Assembly (NCBI GenBank): GCA_018296165.2
Contig: JACKQL020000042.1
Coordinates: 1 to 64,000 of the forward strand
Source of the DNA: Termitomyces sp. T153
Taxonomy: Eukaryota; Basidiomycota; Agaricomycetes; Agaricales; Lyophyllaceae
Direction of reading: 5' to 3'
DNA length: 64,000 bases
The translations under genes were made by a program, and so were the position numbers. Below are positions 45,620-58,500 of the stretch, piece after piece. The number at the start of each line of letters is the position of its first letter. Position 1 is the stretch's first letter. The notes under the pieces were generated by a model. That model did not search any database and was not told the DNA's origin. It saw only the letters and a program-made list of their open reading frames with translations.

Positions 45620-46800
45620 CTATTTAAAATCTTGCTGCTTGAGTCCCTGTTCCTCTAGATGCTGTTCTACCTCACAAAGACACTGCTTCTTCTTATGCAA
45701 ATGGTACTGATGAGCCTTTTGGAGCTGAGATATGTGGTTTTCCATATTTTTTGGAAAAGCCACCAGTGTAGCAATGATGACTAAGTCATCAGTGACTTTG
45801 GCTACAGATTGAGATGTGGCTGGCTTTGAGAGGCCAGCCATAGGAGTGGGCACCCCAAAGTCAGGTTGCATGTCTATTGACTGGTCCTCACTAGCAGTGA
45901 ACAGTGCTATTGTTTGGTCTGAGGGTATTCTATCCTGCAGACCATCCTATAAACTACATTGCTAGAAAAAATGACTAATATAACTACTTCATCTGTTGGA
46001 GGTATCATGGCTAACAATTAATCTATAATGAGTAATGTCTGAGCATGTGATTCATGGAAGGCAGCTCATGGGGACAGAAGGGTGCAGGGCATGACAGGCA
46101 GTATGTTAGATGAGCTAGAATGATAGATCATCCTTGAACTAAGCCCAGAATAGAGTTGAGCAGTCCTAAAGGGGCTGTACCCTTACAGTCTGTCATTGTC
46201 CACCTCTATTGCATGTGGAGATGGTGAGGCAGGAATCAAGATTCCTACCTGTGTTGACATGGTGGCAGGTCAATATAGACCTGCCATGCCCATTGCTTGG
46301 CTAAGTCCAGCCACTGTAGTTGGAGTCACAGAAAATTGTGCCATTATATATTGCTGGAATACCTGTGACCACACAGGCTGTCTGGCAACAGGATATCTAC
46401 ATTTTATTGGTGGAGGCACTTGCTGTCCCTGCAGTGGCACTTGCTGCATTGTTACCACATAGCTTGAGGGAGCCACACCTCCTGACACACCTCTTGGAGG
46501 AACTACATCCCTCAGTACTCCTCTTACTGGTGGTGCTATGTCCTCCAGTACTCCTCCACCTCTTGAGCTCTGTTCAGAGCTCAATGCATATGTTGGCAGA
46601 CGAAAGTCCACCTCTTCCAGTCTTTCCTTTTTCTTTGCCCATTGAGCAAGGAATCCTTCCAGAACTGTTGGTGTTAATGCACCAACTATGGGGAAAATAC
46701 AGAGAATAGTTCAATGTCTGGTCAGCCAAAAAATTGGCTGACATAAGTTTTGATGGCCACTGGCTTGACAGCCCATCAACTTCTGGACTCAATCAATTTG
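45620..46800 (-). pseudogene. Unrecognised decayed gene
   Basis: Minus-strand frames with stops and shifts: a Pro/Gly/Val-rich piece (46270-46611, with repeats such as GVLEDIAPPVRGVLRDVVPPRG) and a coiled-coil-like piece (45620-45871, KAHQYHLHKKKQCLCEVEQH). Order and strand agree, so they may come from one gene, perhaps a transposon accessory gene or a captured host gene. I recognise no domain. Confidence 0.3.
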
Positions 46801-46921
46801 TGTAATGAATTGGAACCCTTTGTCCTATTTTGGACTTAGTAGCCCAACCAACCCTCCTAGTCTTTGTCCTTACCACTGTGTGTAGTCACCTTTTTCACTA
46901 TAAAATTGAGTCATACACTAA

Positions 46922-47170
46922 TGACATCTGTTGCTGCCTAGCTGCCATGCAGAGGACACAACAACTAGTGGTTTTGCAAGTAGAGTATGAATGGACTATA
47001 GAAAATGAGGATGCAAGTTGAGCTAGGTCCCAGAGAACCCAGTTTAGTACAAGAGGCACTAGCTTGCTAGCACAAGGTTGGTAGGAAAGTGTAGCAGGAA
47101 AAGGGGTTTCTGCAAGTAAATCCCACTAGAGTGACAGTGAAGTTGCTGACTAGGGACAGTCAATGTTTAG
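46922..47170 (-). repeat. LTR fragment of gypsy family A
   Basis: Matches the inner end of the family A LTR, best to 1912-2160 (GCCATGCAGAG, ACAACTAG, GGTTTTGCAAGTAGAGTA, TAGGTCCCAGA). It breaks off near 47170, with about three quarters of the LTR missing. Confidence 0.65.
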
Positions 47171-47463
47171 AAAGGAGATGATATAGTGTATACCCATTCA
47201 TGCATTAATTTTGCAAATAATACCATATTATTGAACTCATTATCAGCCATCAGAACAGATATGAAATACCACAATAGTTGTAACTCTGTAAATATAGTGA
47301 TTCTGATTGTAGTGACAACTAGGCATGCATGTTGGAAATGTGGGTGGTATTTGAATATCTCCTCATTGGATGAAGCTGTGTATTACCAGCTGTATAGAAG
47401 TTCAAAATGGAGAACAGCTTTGGAAGGCCTTATACCTACTAGATCAGAGAACCTTGGTGATGT
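47171..47463. other. CpG-poor spacer before the family B LTR
   Basis: No gene or repeat recognised. It is the old insertion flank of the family B element (last five bases GATGT). Confidence 0.4.
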
Positions 47464-48529
47464 TGTCAGGTTCCACTGACTATGGGGGCTCAGCTACACT
47501 GTGTGAGTCCTTACTAGGTGGGCACAATGTTTTGTGCTTATGACCTAGCACTCTGGAGTAGGTATGAACTATAGGGACTTGTGAGGGGGAGTCAGGAGAA
47601 TCAGTCCAAGCAAGTCTAGAGTGGTTTGGGGAGGTCTAAGACCAAGTATATTAAATGTTGGGCTTGGGTAGGTATCAGGAACAGGTTTGTAGGCATGTAA
47701 ATGGACTGCAGGGTAAGTGGAGGCTTTGCAAGTGATGGAAGTGCAGGCTTTGCAAGTGATGGGAGTGGAGCCAGAGTTTGATGGGAGATCAATCAAGACT
47801 GATGAGTTCCAGGGCCAAGCATAGGGCAAGGTCTGGAGTTATCATAAGAATGTCATAGCACATGCATGGAGTTTGTAATGACATCAGAGATGAAAGAAAC
47901 TTAGGAAAATAAAGGTACAGAGACAGGCAAGACAAGACAAAGGCAAGACAAGACAGAACAGAGAAAAGAAATAGATTTGAGACTAAAAACAGAATGGAGA
48001 CAAGACAGAAAGAAATATGAGACACAAGTAATCAGTTAATGTAATATCAAGACTAAGGTAACAAATGCTACTCTATGTTTTTATATACTGACTACTGGAC
48101 CTTCTCTGGGGTTGAGGTTGTGATGGCAGAGCTTGACAGAGCCATGTGGGAGGACAGGTGTTAGTTCTGATCAGAGGGTGGGCTGCAGTAATATTCTGAT
48201 AGGAATGCAGTCTGTCCCATAGTCATTGGGGAACTCTGGAGTAGTTGTGTAAGTCATGGGAGTGGTTGAGTGATGTACATCTGGGCCAGGAGAAGTGTTG
48301 GAGAGGCATGGGGCCTCATAAGTGAGAGGGGGAGCTGAGGAGGCCCACAGGGGATGTGTCAGAGTTTGCCAAGAGGTTGTCAGGATTTGCCAAGGAAGTG
48401 TCAGAGTTAGCTGGAGCAGGTGCTGTGGATCAACAAAGGTTGGAGTGAGTTGGGGGAACATTGGAAAGCGTTTCAGAGAGGTGGGGTGACCTGGAGGGAG
48501 GTCCAGAGGTGCAGGAGTGGGTTGTGACA
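47464..48529 (-). repeat. 3' LTR of the family B element
   Basis: On the minus strand it starts TGTCACAACCCACTCC and ends AACCTGACA. It keeps the TATATA box and AGTCTTGATATT (about 48046-48060) of the family and is CpG-free where the young LTR has CG. Confidence 0.82.
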
Positions 48530-48739
48530 TCACCCCCCCTTCAGCATCAAGACCCTCAAGATATGGGGTGAGAGTTGGGGATTGGCAGGGGTGTGAGAAC
48601 TGAAGTGCAAGCAATATTGATCAAATCCACAGCCATAGCAGCATGAATAATAAAGTCAAAGCAGGATTGTTGCCCATCAAAAAGCTTCCCCAAGAAATTA
48701 AAAAGGGTCAGGATGTACTCTGGTGCTTCCTTAACCTTT

Positions 48740-50086
48740 CCAATGTCATCCTTTGCATCTTATTCAGTGTTGTCCTCAGCATCTTCAACTCTCCTGCCTT
48801 CCAGCAGCAACAGCATGAAGGAATGGTCCAAGAATCAGGAGGATGAATCTGACTAGTGGCAGAGCAGATGAGTAGATGCAATATACCAGAGTTGTAGATA
48901 TTCTTGTTGCATTGTCACATAGTGCTACCTCCTCTTGCAGAATTATTGGTGGTGGTGGCAGGGTCTTCTGGGGCTTTGCCACAGAGTGAGGGGTTGGCAT
49001 GAGTGGCTCCAGAGCATTCCTCTAGGCTAAACTTTGAGCTGGAGGTGGTCATGGCAGTTCTGGAGGTGCTCTGCATTGTGCAGGCAGATGTGATGCTGGA
49101 GAAGTTTGCAGAGGTGTTGGAGTAAGTGCATGGTCTCCTGACTCTTGAGTGGTGTCAGGACAAAGCTCCAGTGAGTCAGTGGAGTAATTTCTGTACCCTG
49201 ACTGATCATTTTCCAGTGTGCCCTCTGTGCTTGACATGAGGAGACCTGTGAATTCAAGGCACCCATGCAGGGCATCTGTTGTGACACCTCAGTGTGTCTC
49301 TCTTGTCAGGCCTACCATGAGAAGTGCTCCATCTTGCTGAGCTGGCAGGTGGCCTGCATATTGGCAGAGCAGGGATGGGACTTGGTGTGGGTCACAGAGC
49401 AGCTGAGTATTGGGCATGGAGGTAAAGTGTCAGGTTAGGGGTCCAGAGTGGAGAGTGGAGAGAGTGGAAAGCAGCCTATTATGAAGGTGGGACACCTACA
49501 GGATGGGTGGAGGGAAGGGGCCCCTGTGTTGCATGATAAGGAGAAGAGGAGGGCATCCCCACTACTGGAGGCCAGGCCCAGCAAGAGAGTCCATGGCAAG
49601 GGATTGATGGCAGGCCTGCCAGGCCCCCAAGTGTATTCTCTCATATTGGGAGTACCTGTAGAGCAGCCAGAGGAGGCATTGTGGTCTGTTGTCAAGGCAT
49701 TCCTGCAGTGCTAAGTGCAGGGATTATGGGAGTTGCTGGCAGCCTATAAAGAGGAAGTCCAGAGAATTAGAGAGCACTGTGATGAGATGTGGAGGGAGTG
49801 TGACAGGGCACAGAGGGACAGAGATGTGGCACAGAGGGAGCAGAAAGTGGCCCTGTAGTCCACCACAGAGCACTTTCTGGATGTGCAAGGACTGTGGGAG
49901 CAGTTGAGCCAAGAGGAGGTGCAAGTGGGGCAGGAGTTGGAGGCAGGATGGGAGGCTCCCAAAGTCAGAGTGTCCTCTGCAGTGTTGGGAGTGGCGCAGA
50001 GACCAGAGGAGTGGCTTGCCAACAAGGTAGCCTTGAAGCAGCAGAACATGATGCATAAGTTTAGCCCCTTTACCCATACTCCAACT
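48740..50086 (+). pseudogene. Antisense accessory gene of family B (decayed copy)
   Basis: Plus-strand homologue of 41951-43081, in the same position relative to LTR and pol. It starts near 48747 (MSSFASYSVLSS), about 215 bp from the LTR as in the young copy. It has a Cys-rich block absent from the young copy (CLSCQAYHEKC, near 49290-49330), then EKRRASPLLEARPSKRVHGKG, a coiled-coil stretch with Arg/Glu repeats (49740-49860), and RPEEWLANKVALKQQN. The conserved C-terminal part is lost at a deletion joint near 50086, where pol begins on the other strand. Stops are present (for example after VVKAFLQC at 49714). Confidence 0.6.
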
Positions 50087-53000
50087 CTACTGATGCAAAT
50101 AAATGGAGCAGAGATCCTTGCCTCTAGAGTCCAATTAGAAAAGTATTCTGGCAATAGCATAATCAGAGGCTTCACATTCAAGTACAATTGGTAGGGAGGG
50201 GTCAAAATGGTGGAGGATTGGAGTGGAGGTGAAGGCTTTCTTGAGGAGGAGGAACACACTCTGGCACTTGCTGTCCCAGTCTCAAGGGGTGTCCTTACAT
50301 ATAAGTTGATTGAGGGGTTTGGTGATTCTGGAGTAGTTGTTGATGAATCAGCAATAAAAGCTGGCAAACCCCAGAAATGGCTGTACCTTGTTGACATTTT
50401 GTGGCAGAGGCCAGTTGAGGATGGCTTTGACCTTGGCAGGCTCCATATGTACACTGTCAGGAGTGATGATAACTCCAAGGTATTTGACCTCTGTTGCATG
50501 GAAGGAGCATTTTTTTGGTTTGATATGAAAGTGGTACTCTTGAGTTGTTCTAGGATGTGGTGGACATGCTTCAGATGCTCCTCTAATGAATTTGAGTAGA
50601 TTAGGTGGATGTGCTCTGGATGCTCCTCCAGTGAGTTCAAGTAGATTAGGATGTTGTCCAGGTGCACAATAACAAAGACATCATTCATGTTATGGAAGAT
50701 ATTGTTCATGAAGTACTGGAAAGTGACAGGGGAGTTAGTCATTCTAAAGGGCATTACTAGGTACTCAGAGAGGCCATAGCAAGTGCAAAAGGCAGTCTTC
50801 CTATCATGTCCCAGAGCAATCCAGACATTGTTGTAGCCAGAGCAGAGGTCTATTTCTGTATAGATCCTAGCACTACAGAGGTGGTCAACAAGGTCTCCAA
50901 TCAAGGGGAGAGGATACTGGTTCTTTTTGGTGACTTTGTTGAGTCCCCAGTAATCAACACAGAGTCAGAGTGATCCATCCTTCTTCTTGGAAAACAGGAC
51001 TGGAGCACCAGTGGCAGAGATTGACAGGCATATGAAACCTTTGCTAAGCATGTGTCAAGGTAATCCTTCAGGGCTCAGAGTTCAATTTTGGACATGTTGT
51101 AGATTTTGCCAAATGAGGGTGAGGTGCCTTCTTTGAGATCAATTTTGTGATTGTAGGAGAGATGTGGAGGAAGTTCTTTTGCACTCCCTTCAGAGAATAT
51201 GTCAGCAAATTTATGATATTCTGGGGGAACTACTTCATATAGAATCTGTTCCTCTATTTTGTGTTCCAGCAGAGTAGTTTCTGCACAGAGGTATTCCTCT
51301 GGTAGGGCTGGCATGATTTGTAGTTGGAAGGTGGGGGTGCCATCTTGTAAAATGTGCACAAAAGGGATGGTGCCAATAATTTTGATGTTGAGGTCTCCAG
51401 GATCAATGGGGGTGGGCAATGGGGCAGCAGTGGCTGAGTCCAGAGTGGTGGCAGGGTTGTTCAGAGGGGTTGGGTGTTGTTGGTTGGGGTACCGTGGGCC
51501 TTTGTATTGATTCCAGAGTATGTTGGGAGGCAGCTGTCAAGTTTTACTCAGGAGTGACTGGGGCAGAGGCACATTGTCTTCACCTTGGCAATCATTGAGG
51601 GTTGAGGGGCTTTGGGTTTCTCTAAAGATGCTGGCATCAACATTGGGGATGTCAGAATCTGGGGTGGACTGGATGCAGAGAGGGATGGCAGCCACCAAAC
51701 TTGCCTTGGAGCTGGGAAATCGCATAGTGAGGTTCATCCAGTCAATGTCAGGGTTGACATCCTGTAGCTACAGAAGTTCAAGCACAATCAGAGTTGACAG
51801 GGAGAGCTGGGTAACAAGAAGCCAGGCCTGAAACCTTAAATCATTATCAAGAGTAAGGGCATTGTTATGGTATTTAGTGATTCCTGTTATAGCAGGGCTT
51901 CTGTCAAAGAGTTGGAGCTTGAGTGGTTTGTCAAGGTCATTGTGTCAGAGGCTGAGCTGGTTGCTGACAAAGATGCTAGAGGCACCACTGTTAATGAGAG
52001 CAGAGAGAACCATTGGTGAGCTGTTGAGCTGGATATTGATGACAAATGACTGCATGGACTTTGAGTGAAGCTGTGGGTGGGTCCAGGAGTTGTTGGTCAT
52101 ACCTTTGGGGTTCTCAAAGTAGGGTGAGACATTGAAGGATACTGGCCTGGAGTTGGTCAGGTTGTCTCAATCAAGGCAAAGAGTGAGGCTGGGCCAGTCA
52201 ATGCGGGGATTGGTAGAGTGGAGCCATGAAAAGCCTAGGACAATAGGGGCAGAGAGGTGTAGTTTAGTGATGAGTAGTTGGAGGTCTTGGTGTTGTCCAT
52301 TGGCAAAGCTCACAGTCATCTCCATGCAGTGTAATATCTCCAGCAGAGGTGGGGTTGCTATTGAAAAGTTTGGGAAGGATTGGAGTAGGGAGGCATCAGA
52401 GGTGTTGAGGAGCAAGCCCTGCCAAGGATTTGTTGATGAAGTTATTGGTGGCCCTGCTGTTGACCAGCATGGGGGCAGGATCATTGGAGAAGGGGAAGGT
52501 GATGCAGAGGAGGAGGATGTGGGAGGAGTGGGAAGGAAAATGGGCTGGGAGGTTGTCTAGGGTGAGTACCATTGCACAGAGGAGTGTGGCCAGGGCAGAG
52601 AAGACATCATGGTCTGATCCATGGTTCAGTGTGTCTTTGAGACCTAAATAGCTGACTTGTATTCTGTAAACTGGTAGTCACAGTCTTCTCCATTAACAGT
52701 CTATACAGCACATCCCATTACCTAGCATTTAGGGCAACTACTAATAAAATGTCCCTGCTCACCACATAGGATGCATGTGCCCTCCTTCTATTATTTCTCC
52801 TGAGTTTTCCCTGGTACATTGAGCCAAGGCCTGTTCCAAATCTTGTTCATGCATAGGGCTTCTTGATTGTCGGCAGAGTCCAGAACATTGTTGAGGTCAT
52901 CAAGGTTGGCATCCAGGGGTTCTGGAGTTTCATGGAGGTGGCAGCATTGAGTTGGATGAAGGTGCATGGTCCTGAGAGTTGGTTGGTGCTAAGAGGCCCT

Positions 53001-54420
53001 TGGCCTTGAGAGAAGTGGGGAGCAGGGTTGGCAGGGTTGGTGGGGACCAAGGGTTGGTTGCCATTAGTTGCTCCAACCCTGCCAGTTGATGTTGCTAAAG
53101 GTGTTCCATGTAGTTTGCAGTGTGGTGTTCTTGCTCTAGTCTTCCCAGTAATGTTGGTTGATCTGTATAATGAGTGCCTTGTACCCATCATATGTAGTTT
53201 GCTTAGGGGCAAGGCAGAGGACTTCCTTGATATGATGAGGCAGGGCACAGTAGAGAGCACATCAGGGAGCATTGTAGTTCCACTCCATTTTGTAGGCCTC
53301 TTATTCAAATTGTATGATGAAGGTTATGAAGCATTCATTGTCATGCATTTGAAGGTTGAAGAGGTTCTCCTCTGCTTCTGCTACCGTGTCAAAGACATCA
53401 AACTTACTGGGAAACTCCTGAATGAAAGCAAGCCAATTGGAGAGCATGGGGTTATTGGGGTCAAAGTGAAGTAGCACTGTGTAGTGGTCGAAGGTGATGC
53501 CCTGCAAATACAATGTAGCAAAGGCTACTCATGAGCTCTCAAGCTGGAAGGTAATAGGCTTAGCTTGGAACATTGTTAGACACTGTGTTAAAAAGATTCT
53601 CCATTTCCAGGAGTCATGACCAGTGAAAGGTTTGGGCTTTTGAATATTGAGCTTTTCTTCCCAGGCCAGTGCATTGCAAGTGTCATCCTGCATATTTTGA
53701 GTTTGAAGCAGGGGTCCAGCATTGTAATAGTAGTAGTAATTGTTCCTGTTGCTGTGCTGGGGAGGAAAGTTGTTCATGGCCAGGCCCCATCTGCCAGAAG
53801 GTCTGCTATTTGAGGGTCCACTGCCAGGAGGTTGGCCCATGTTGCCCAGAAGAGGACTTGGGACCCAGCAAGGGGGAGGGAGTCCTCTGGGGGTGGAGAG
53901 TCTGAAGTAATCAGTGTCGGTGGGGAGTTGGGCATCAGAATGGGTGGGGGATGAGGGGGGTTAGTCAGGAAGGAGAGTTGAGGTGCCCTTGGGCCCATGG
54001 GTTGCCTTGGGGAAATTGGGGTGTTCTAGTGGAGTTGTGGGGCATTGCCATGGGGGGCACAGAGGTTGAAGTAGGAGGGTCTGTTTTGAGGAGGGCCATT
54101 GTGCTGGGCAGGCTTGTTGGCAGAGTTGCTAAGTTTGTCAATGTAGGAGAGGGTTTGATTGTCATTGTCAATGCATTGGGATGGCCTTTGAGTACAGGGC
54201 TCAGGAATAGCAGGGCTGGTCCCAGGTTTGGAAGGTGCTGGGGATGGAGTTTGCTTGGGAGTGAGTGGAGAGAGCCAGGGTGTGAGCAGCAGGTTAATCA
54301 AACAGTTTGCCTGTGGAGTTGAGGTTCCTCAAGATGTTAGACATGGCATTGAGCTCTTCTTGCTGGCAGGGGATGGGAGGCAAGGCTTTGCTTGTGCTCT
54401 GACAGGTTTTTTGTGTTGCA
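50087..54420 (-). pseudogene. Family B gag-pol remnant
   Basis: gag: a Pro/Gln-rich start (54300-53850), WRIFLTQCLTMFQAKPITFQLESS (about 53600), NLFNLQMHDNECF, and a CCHC knuckle CILCGEQGHFISSC (about 52780-52740). The protease trace reads VNSRATNNFINK (about 52470-52430; normally V-D-S-G-A-T), so its catalytic Asp is lost. RT: YHKFADIFSEGSAKELPPH, YTEIDLCSGYNNVWI, PFRMTNSPVTFQYFMN and the active site IVHLDNILIYL (Asn codon 50653-50655 in place of Asp). A short tandem duplication of LNSLEEHPEHIH follows, then the first RNase H residues (LECEASDYA) and the break. Many stops and frameshifts. Confidence 0.82.
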
Positions 54421-54440
54421 TGTGAAAAGAGCAGGAGAGG

Positions 54441-55503
54441 TGATGAGCCCCAGTTGTCACTGAGCACCATTTGTTGGCATTTTGGACTTAGTGGCAGCTG
54501 ACTATTTTAAATTTGGCACAAGTCACAACACTCAGCACATGGGGCTTAGCCTAAGGTCTGGACTGAGGTAGCTTTAGCATGGGACTTTAGCACATAGAGC
54601 CTAGAACTTGGGCCTAGACCAGCAAGGCCTAGACTCTTCCTAGCGATGATTATTAGCAACTCTAGTGACTCTGGTGACAAAACAGCTTTCTCTTGCCATA
54701 TATAGGCATATTGCCAGACATGTACCTTGTGCTATCATTCCCCTTGTCAAATTTGACCAACATACTTGAATGGCATCTACACTTTAGAGACTTCACTTAT
54801 AGTTTTTCACCTAGTTACAGACTGACACCTTGCACAGACCATAAACACATTGACAGATGCTGTCACTAGTGGCAACTATTTGCTTACTTTCTCATACTAT
54901 ACTTTGGAACCATATAAATATTGCCTGTACATAGACACTTGGGCCAGGCAATCAAATTGAATAGATCTCCCTCAAACTGAATTTGTCAATCTCTAAGCTT
55001 ACCAGCTTGAGATTTCACTTTGCCTCTATCTTCACTCTAGTCCCTTACCTGCCATTGACTTTGACTTAGCAACAAACCTTATCAACCTCGACTTCAACCT
55101 AGTGTGGTGCCAACTAAGGGTGCCCTTCATGTTATCTCAATTTAGCAACATTAGCAACTGTGGCTAGCAACTAGTTTACATTTGTATTCCTGATTCTGTC
55201 TCCCTATTTCCTCTTTTCTATTACATTCCCTCACTCCCCTACCACTATTTAAAATTTGCTCTTGTCTTAGTGACATGTTCTTGCCTTCACCTATTCCCCT
55301 TTTCATCACTAGCAATTTAGGCTAGCGATAGTGATCCCTCCAACTTCACCATACAACACAACTTTTGCTCTGGTTCTCTGAGATGGTTACTGACTCACCC
55401 TCAACTATTAACTTCCTACTGCCAGCTACCTTATCTAGTGATGCGTGTTAGGTTCTCTCTTTTAGGTTTCCTGCACAGCACTAGGTGGCATAGGAGCACA
55501 TCA
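54441..55503 (+). repeat. 5' LTR of gypsy family A (copy A1)
   Basis: 1,063 bp, TGATGAGCCCC ... GGAGCACATCA, with terminal inverted pentamers TGATG/CATCA. A CCATATAAATATTG TATA region lies at about 54910. It is inserted in or next to the 5' end of the family B element. Other copies: 72-1154, 1912-2850, 46922-47170 (part) and 61131-62194. Confidence 0.85.
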
Positions 55504-55527
55504 TTTTAGAGCCCACCATAAGAGCAT

Positions 55528-58500
55528 TTGAAGTTAACCATTCTGCCAGAAACCAGAGCTCAAGCAAAACGTCGCTTGGAAAACCTTATCAAATTACCCC
55601 AGTCTTCCTTCCTGACCTCTCAGCACTCTTCACCAGCAACTTGTCCTAGACCTCTTGCCAACAAACTTGAAACCACTAGAAACCTTCATAACATTAGCAA
55701 AATCCTTGCCGATTTTCCAGGCACCTTTATCAAAAGCTTCCTTGATGCACCCCTTTCTCCTTTGACTCCTACTGACTCTATCTTCTTCCCAGAAGCCCAA
55801 TCTATCCCCTCATTGCCAATAAACCCCCCTCCTTTGCCAATTTCAACAATCCCTAATATGAACAACAACCCCACCACTCAGCATGCTAGAATGCCACTGT
55901 GCAATGACACAACTGCGCCTAAATGGAATGAGAGTCACTGCAGGAAACTCCCCCAATATTTTAAAGAACTGGAATACCTTTTTGCTGATTGCAGCATCAC
56001 TGACAATACTCAGAAGGAGTACGCATCTCAATATGTCTCCTATGACATGGCTGAAACCTGGCTTGGCTTACCTGAATTTGGCAACAACATTGTCATTGGT
56101 AACAACACACCCTGACCTTACACTTACCAAGAATGGAAGGCAGCAGTGCTTAGGTTGTACCCTGGCACTAACACTAGCACTTGTTATAACCTTGATGACC
56201 TGGAACAACTTGTCAATCAAACTCTCAACAGCAGCTTAGCAACTTTGGGCAGGTTCTCTGACTATTACTGGGATTTCCAACGTATCGCCAGATGGTTGCT
56301 CACTAATGGCAAACTCCATCATAACAAGGAACATTGCTTGTTCCAACAAGGTATCCCTACATCACTTTGGTCCAAAATTGTTTGCTGACTCAAAATCACT
56401 CTTCCTGACCACCATCCTGAGGACCCTTACAATGTCAACCAAGTCTTCAAAGGTGCTAAGTGGGTTTTGAAGGGAACAGACACCTCAATGACCAAGACCA
56501 GCAATGGCACCAGTGGCATTTCTTCATTGTCACCAATCACTAATGCACCAGTTCCTCTGTCACCTATGCCTAAGCAGGAAACTTTGGAATTAGCAACAAC
56601 CACAGCAATTGTCAGTGCCTTGGAATGTCTGGAAGCCCTCTTAACAAGCAGCAACACCCAACCTTGCCAACAGTTTGCCAATAGTACTTGCCACTTTTGT
56701 GGCAAAACAGGTCATACCATGGTCTGAGGTACTTGTATGAAATTGGAGCAAATGATTCAACAGGGTAAGATCCATCACAATGCTGAAGAAAAGATCATTT
56801 TACTGTCAGGTGCTATGATCCCCAATTATTTTGGCAAATGGCTATATATGGAATGCATCAAGGAATGGCACAGGCTTAACCCCAGACAGATTGTTACTGG
56901 CAGACTCTCTTCCAATGCTAACCCTGACCCAGACCAAGTGGCTATGCAGCAGCAGCTAATCCACAAGGTAATGCAACAGGATGTTACTACGGGCCAGGTG
57001 CTAAGCAAGGAAGAACAAATCAAAGCTTTGGAATGTGAACTCTTTGCACTCAAGCAATATGGCAAAAAGTTTGATGGTGTACAAGTTCCCCATGTGGCAT
57101 ATCAACCAGCAAACAATACTCCCAAGGCAGCACCCTCAACTAGCAACACCTTGGCGACTTCATTCCCTTCCAATTCTACTCCAACTCCTGCCACTAAGCC
57201 TGCAGACAAAGGCAAAGCACCTAAATGAATTGTTGCCAATGAACAGCCACCTGTTGCTAAGAAACCCACTGCTCAGCCTTCCATCCACCTGTTTTCTAGC
57301 ATCTCTGGTTGCTATGTCCCACCCACTAATAGGAATTTTGCTGCTCCTGACAGGTCTAACAATGGTGCATATTGAACTATGCCACCCATTTACAATATTG
57401 AGCACTCCAAAGCAGTCTTCAAACAGGTTTTAAGCACAAAGGTTACAGTATTGGTTGGCAAACTTTGCTCAGTATTCTAGGACATCAGAAATCAATTTAG
57501 GACAGCAGTTATGCCCAAACAACTTGTAGGCGCTAGCACTAACATGGTACAGGACTCCAGCAACATTTTTGAAGATATTTTGCCAACTTTTGCTATTGAA
57601 GAACCCCAGTTTTTGCTTGGATCCAACACCAATATGGCTAATGGACTTACCTCGGACAAGGCACTCCTCACATCTGTTGACCCCATTGAAGCCTACATTG
57701 ATTTGCTACCCCATGAAGAAGAGCCTGTGGTACTTACTGTCACTAAGGATTCTCAATCACTTTGTTCTGTCATGATGCTGATTGACAACAAAGAGGAAGT
57801 GGAATGCATTCATGACAAGTGGCTCCCAGATAATCTCAATGTCCACAGAGATCACTAGTGGCCTTGGGCTATCCTACAATCCCAACATTGTTTTAAATAT
57901 GCAGAGTGCTAACAGCACTATGGATCAATCACTAGGACTTGCTCATAACATACCCTGCACTATTGGTACATCACAGTTTATCTCCAGATTCATGTTTTAT
58001 GGTCTCCTGCCTATGACATTCTCCTTGGACACCCCTTTGATGTTTTAACTTGAAGTATGGTCAGCACTCTTAGCAACATTGAAACCACTATAACAATCAC
58101 AGATCCCAACACTGGTCAAAGGCACACAATTCCAACCTTTCCACATGGCAAATCCAAAAGAAACAACTGCCAAAACATTTGCTTCGAGACTGAAGCACCC
58201 TATTGCTTTCATCACTGAAGGCATTAATGAAGAAGATAGCAACATAGCAATTGTTATCAGCTATGACCATTCAATGGGTCTAGCAACTTGTATAGCTTCT
58301 TGCAATTTGGACAAAGACATCTTACTTACTAATTCTGACACACAGACCAATCCCATGCTAGCATATCTTTATGCTACTGCTAGTGACCTTTCTGATTTGT
58401 CCCTTCCACCTCATTCCTATCTTGTTTCTACTGATACATCTAATCCCCTGATTCTTGGACAGACTTTACTCCTTGATATGAACAATACAGACACTACCTC

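Larger units (their letters stand above)
47464..54440 (-). mobile_element. Decayed gypsy element, family B (minus)
   Basis: Order on the minus strand: gag (about 54420-52740), protease trace, RT (51400-50150), then an internal deletion, the antisense gene on the plus strand (48740-50086), polypurine tract (48530-48540) and 3' LTR (47464-48529). RNase H beyond its first part and the whole integrase are missing. The 5' end is cut at 54440 by the family A LTR. Family membership is shown by LTR, polypurine tract and antisense gene, all shared with the young element. Confidence 0.82.

Noticed and set aside
57569..57775. Second-frame peptide inside gag-pol A1
   Set aside because: It overlaps the main polyprotein frame 57511-57858, which fits the family; the second frame has no known similarity.
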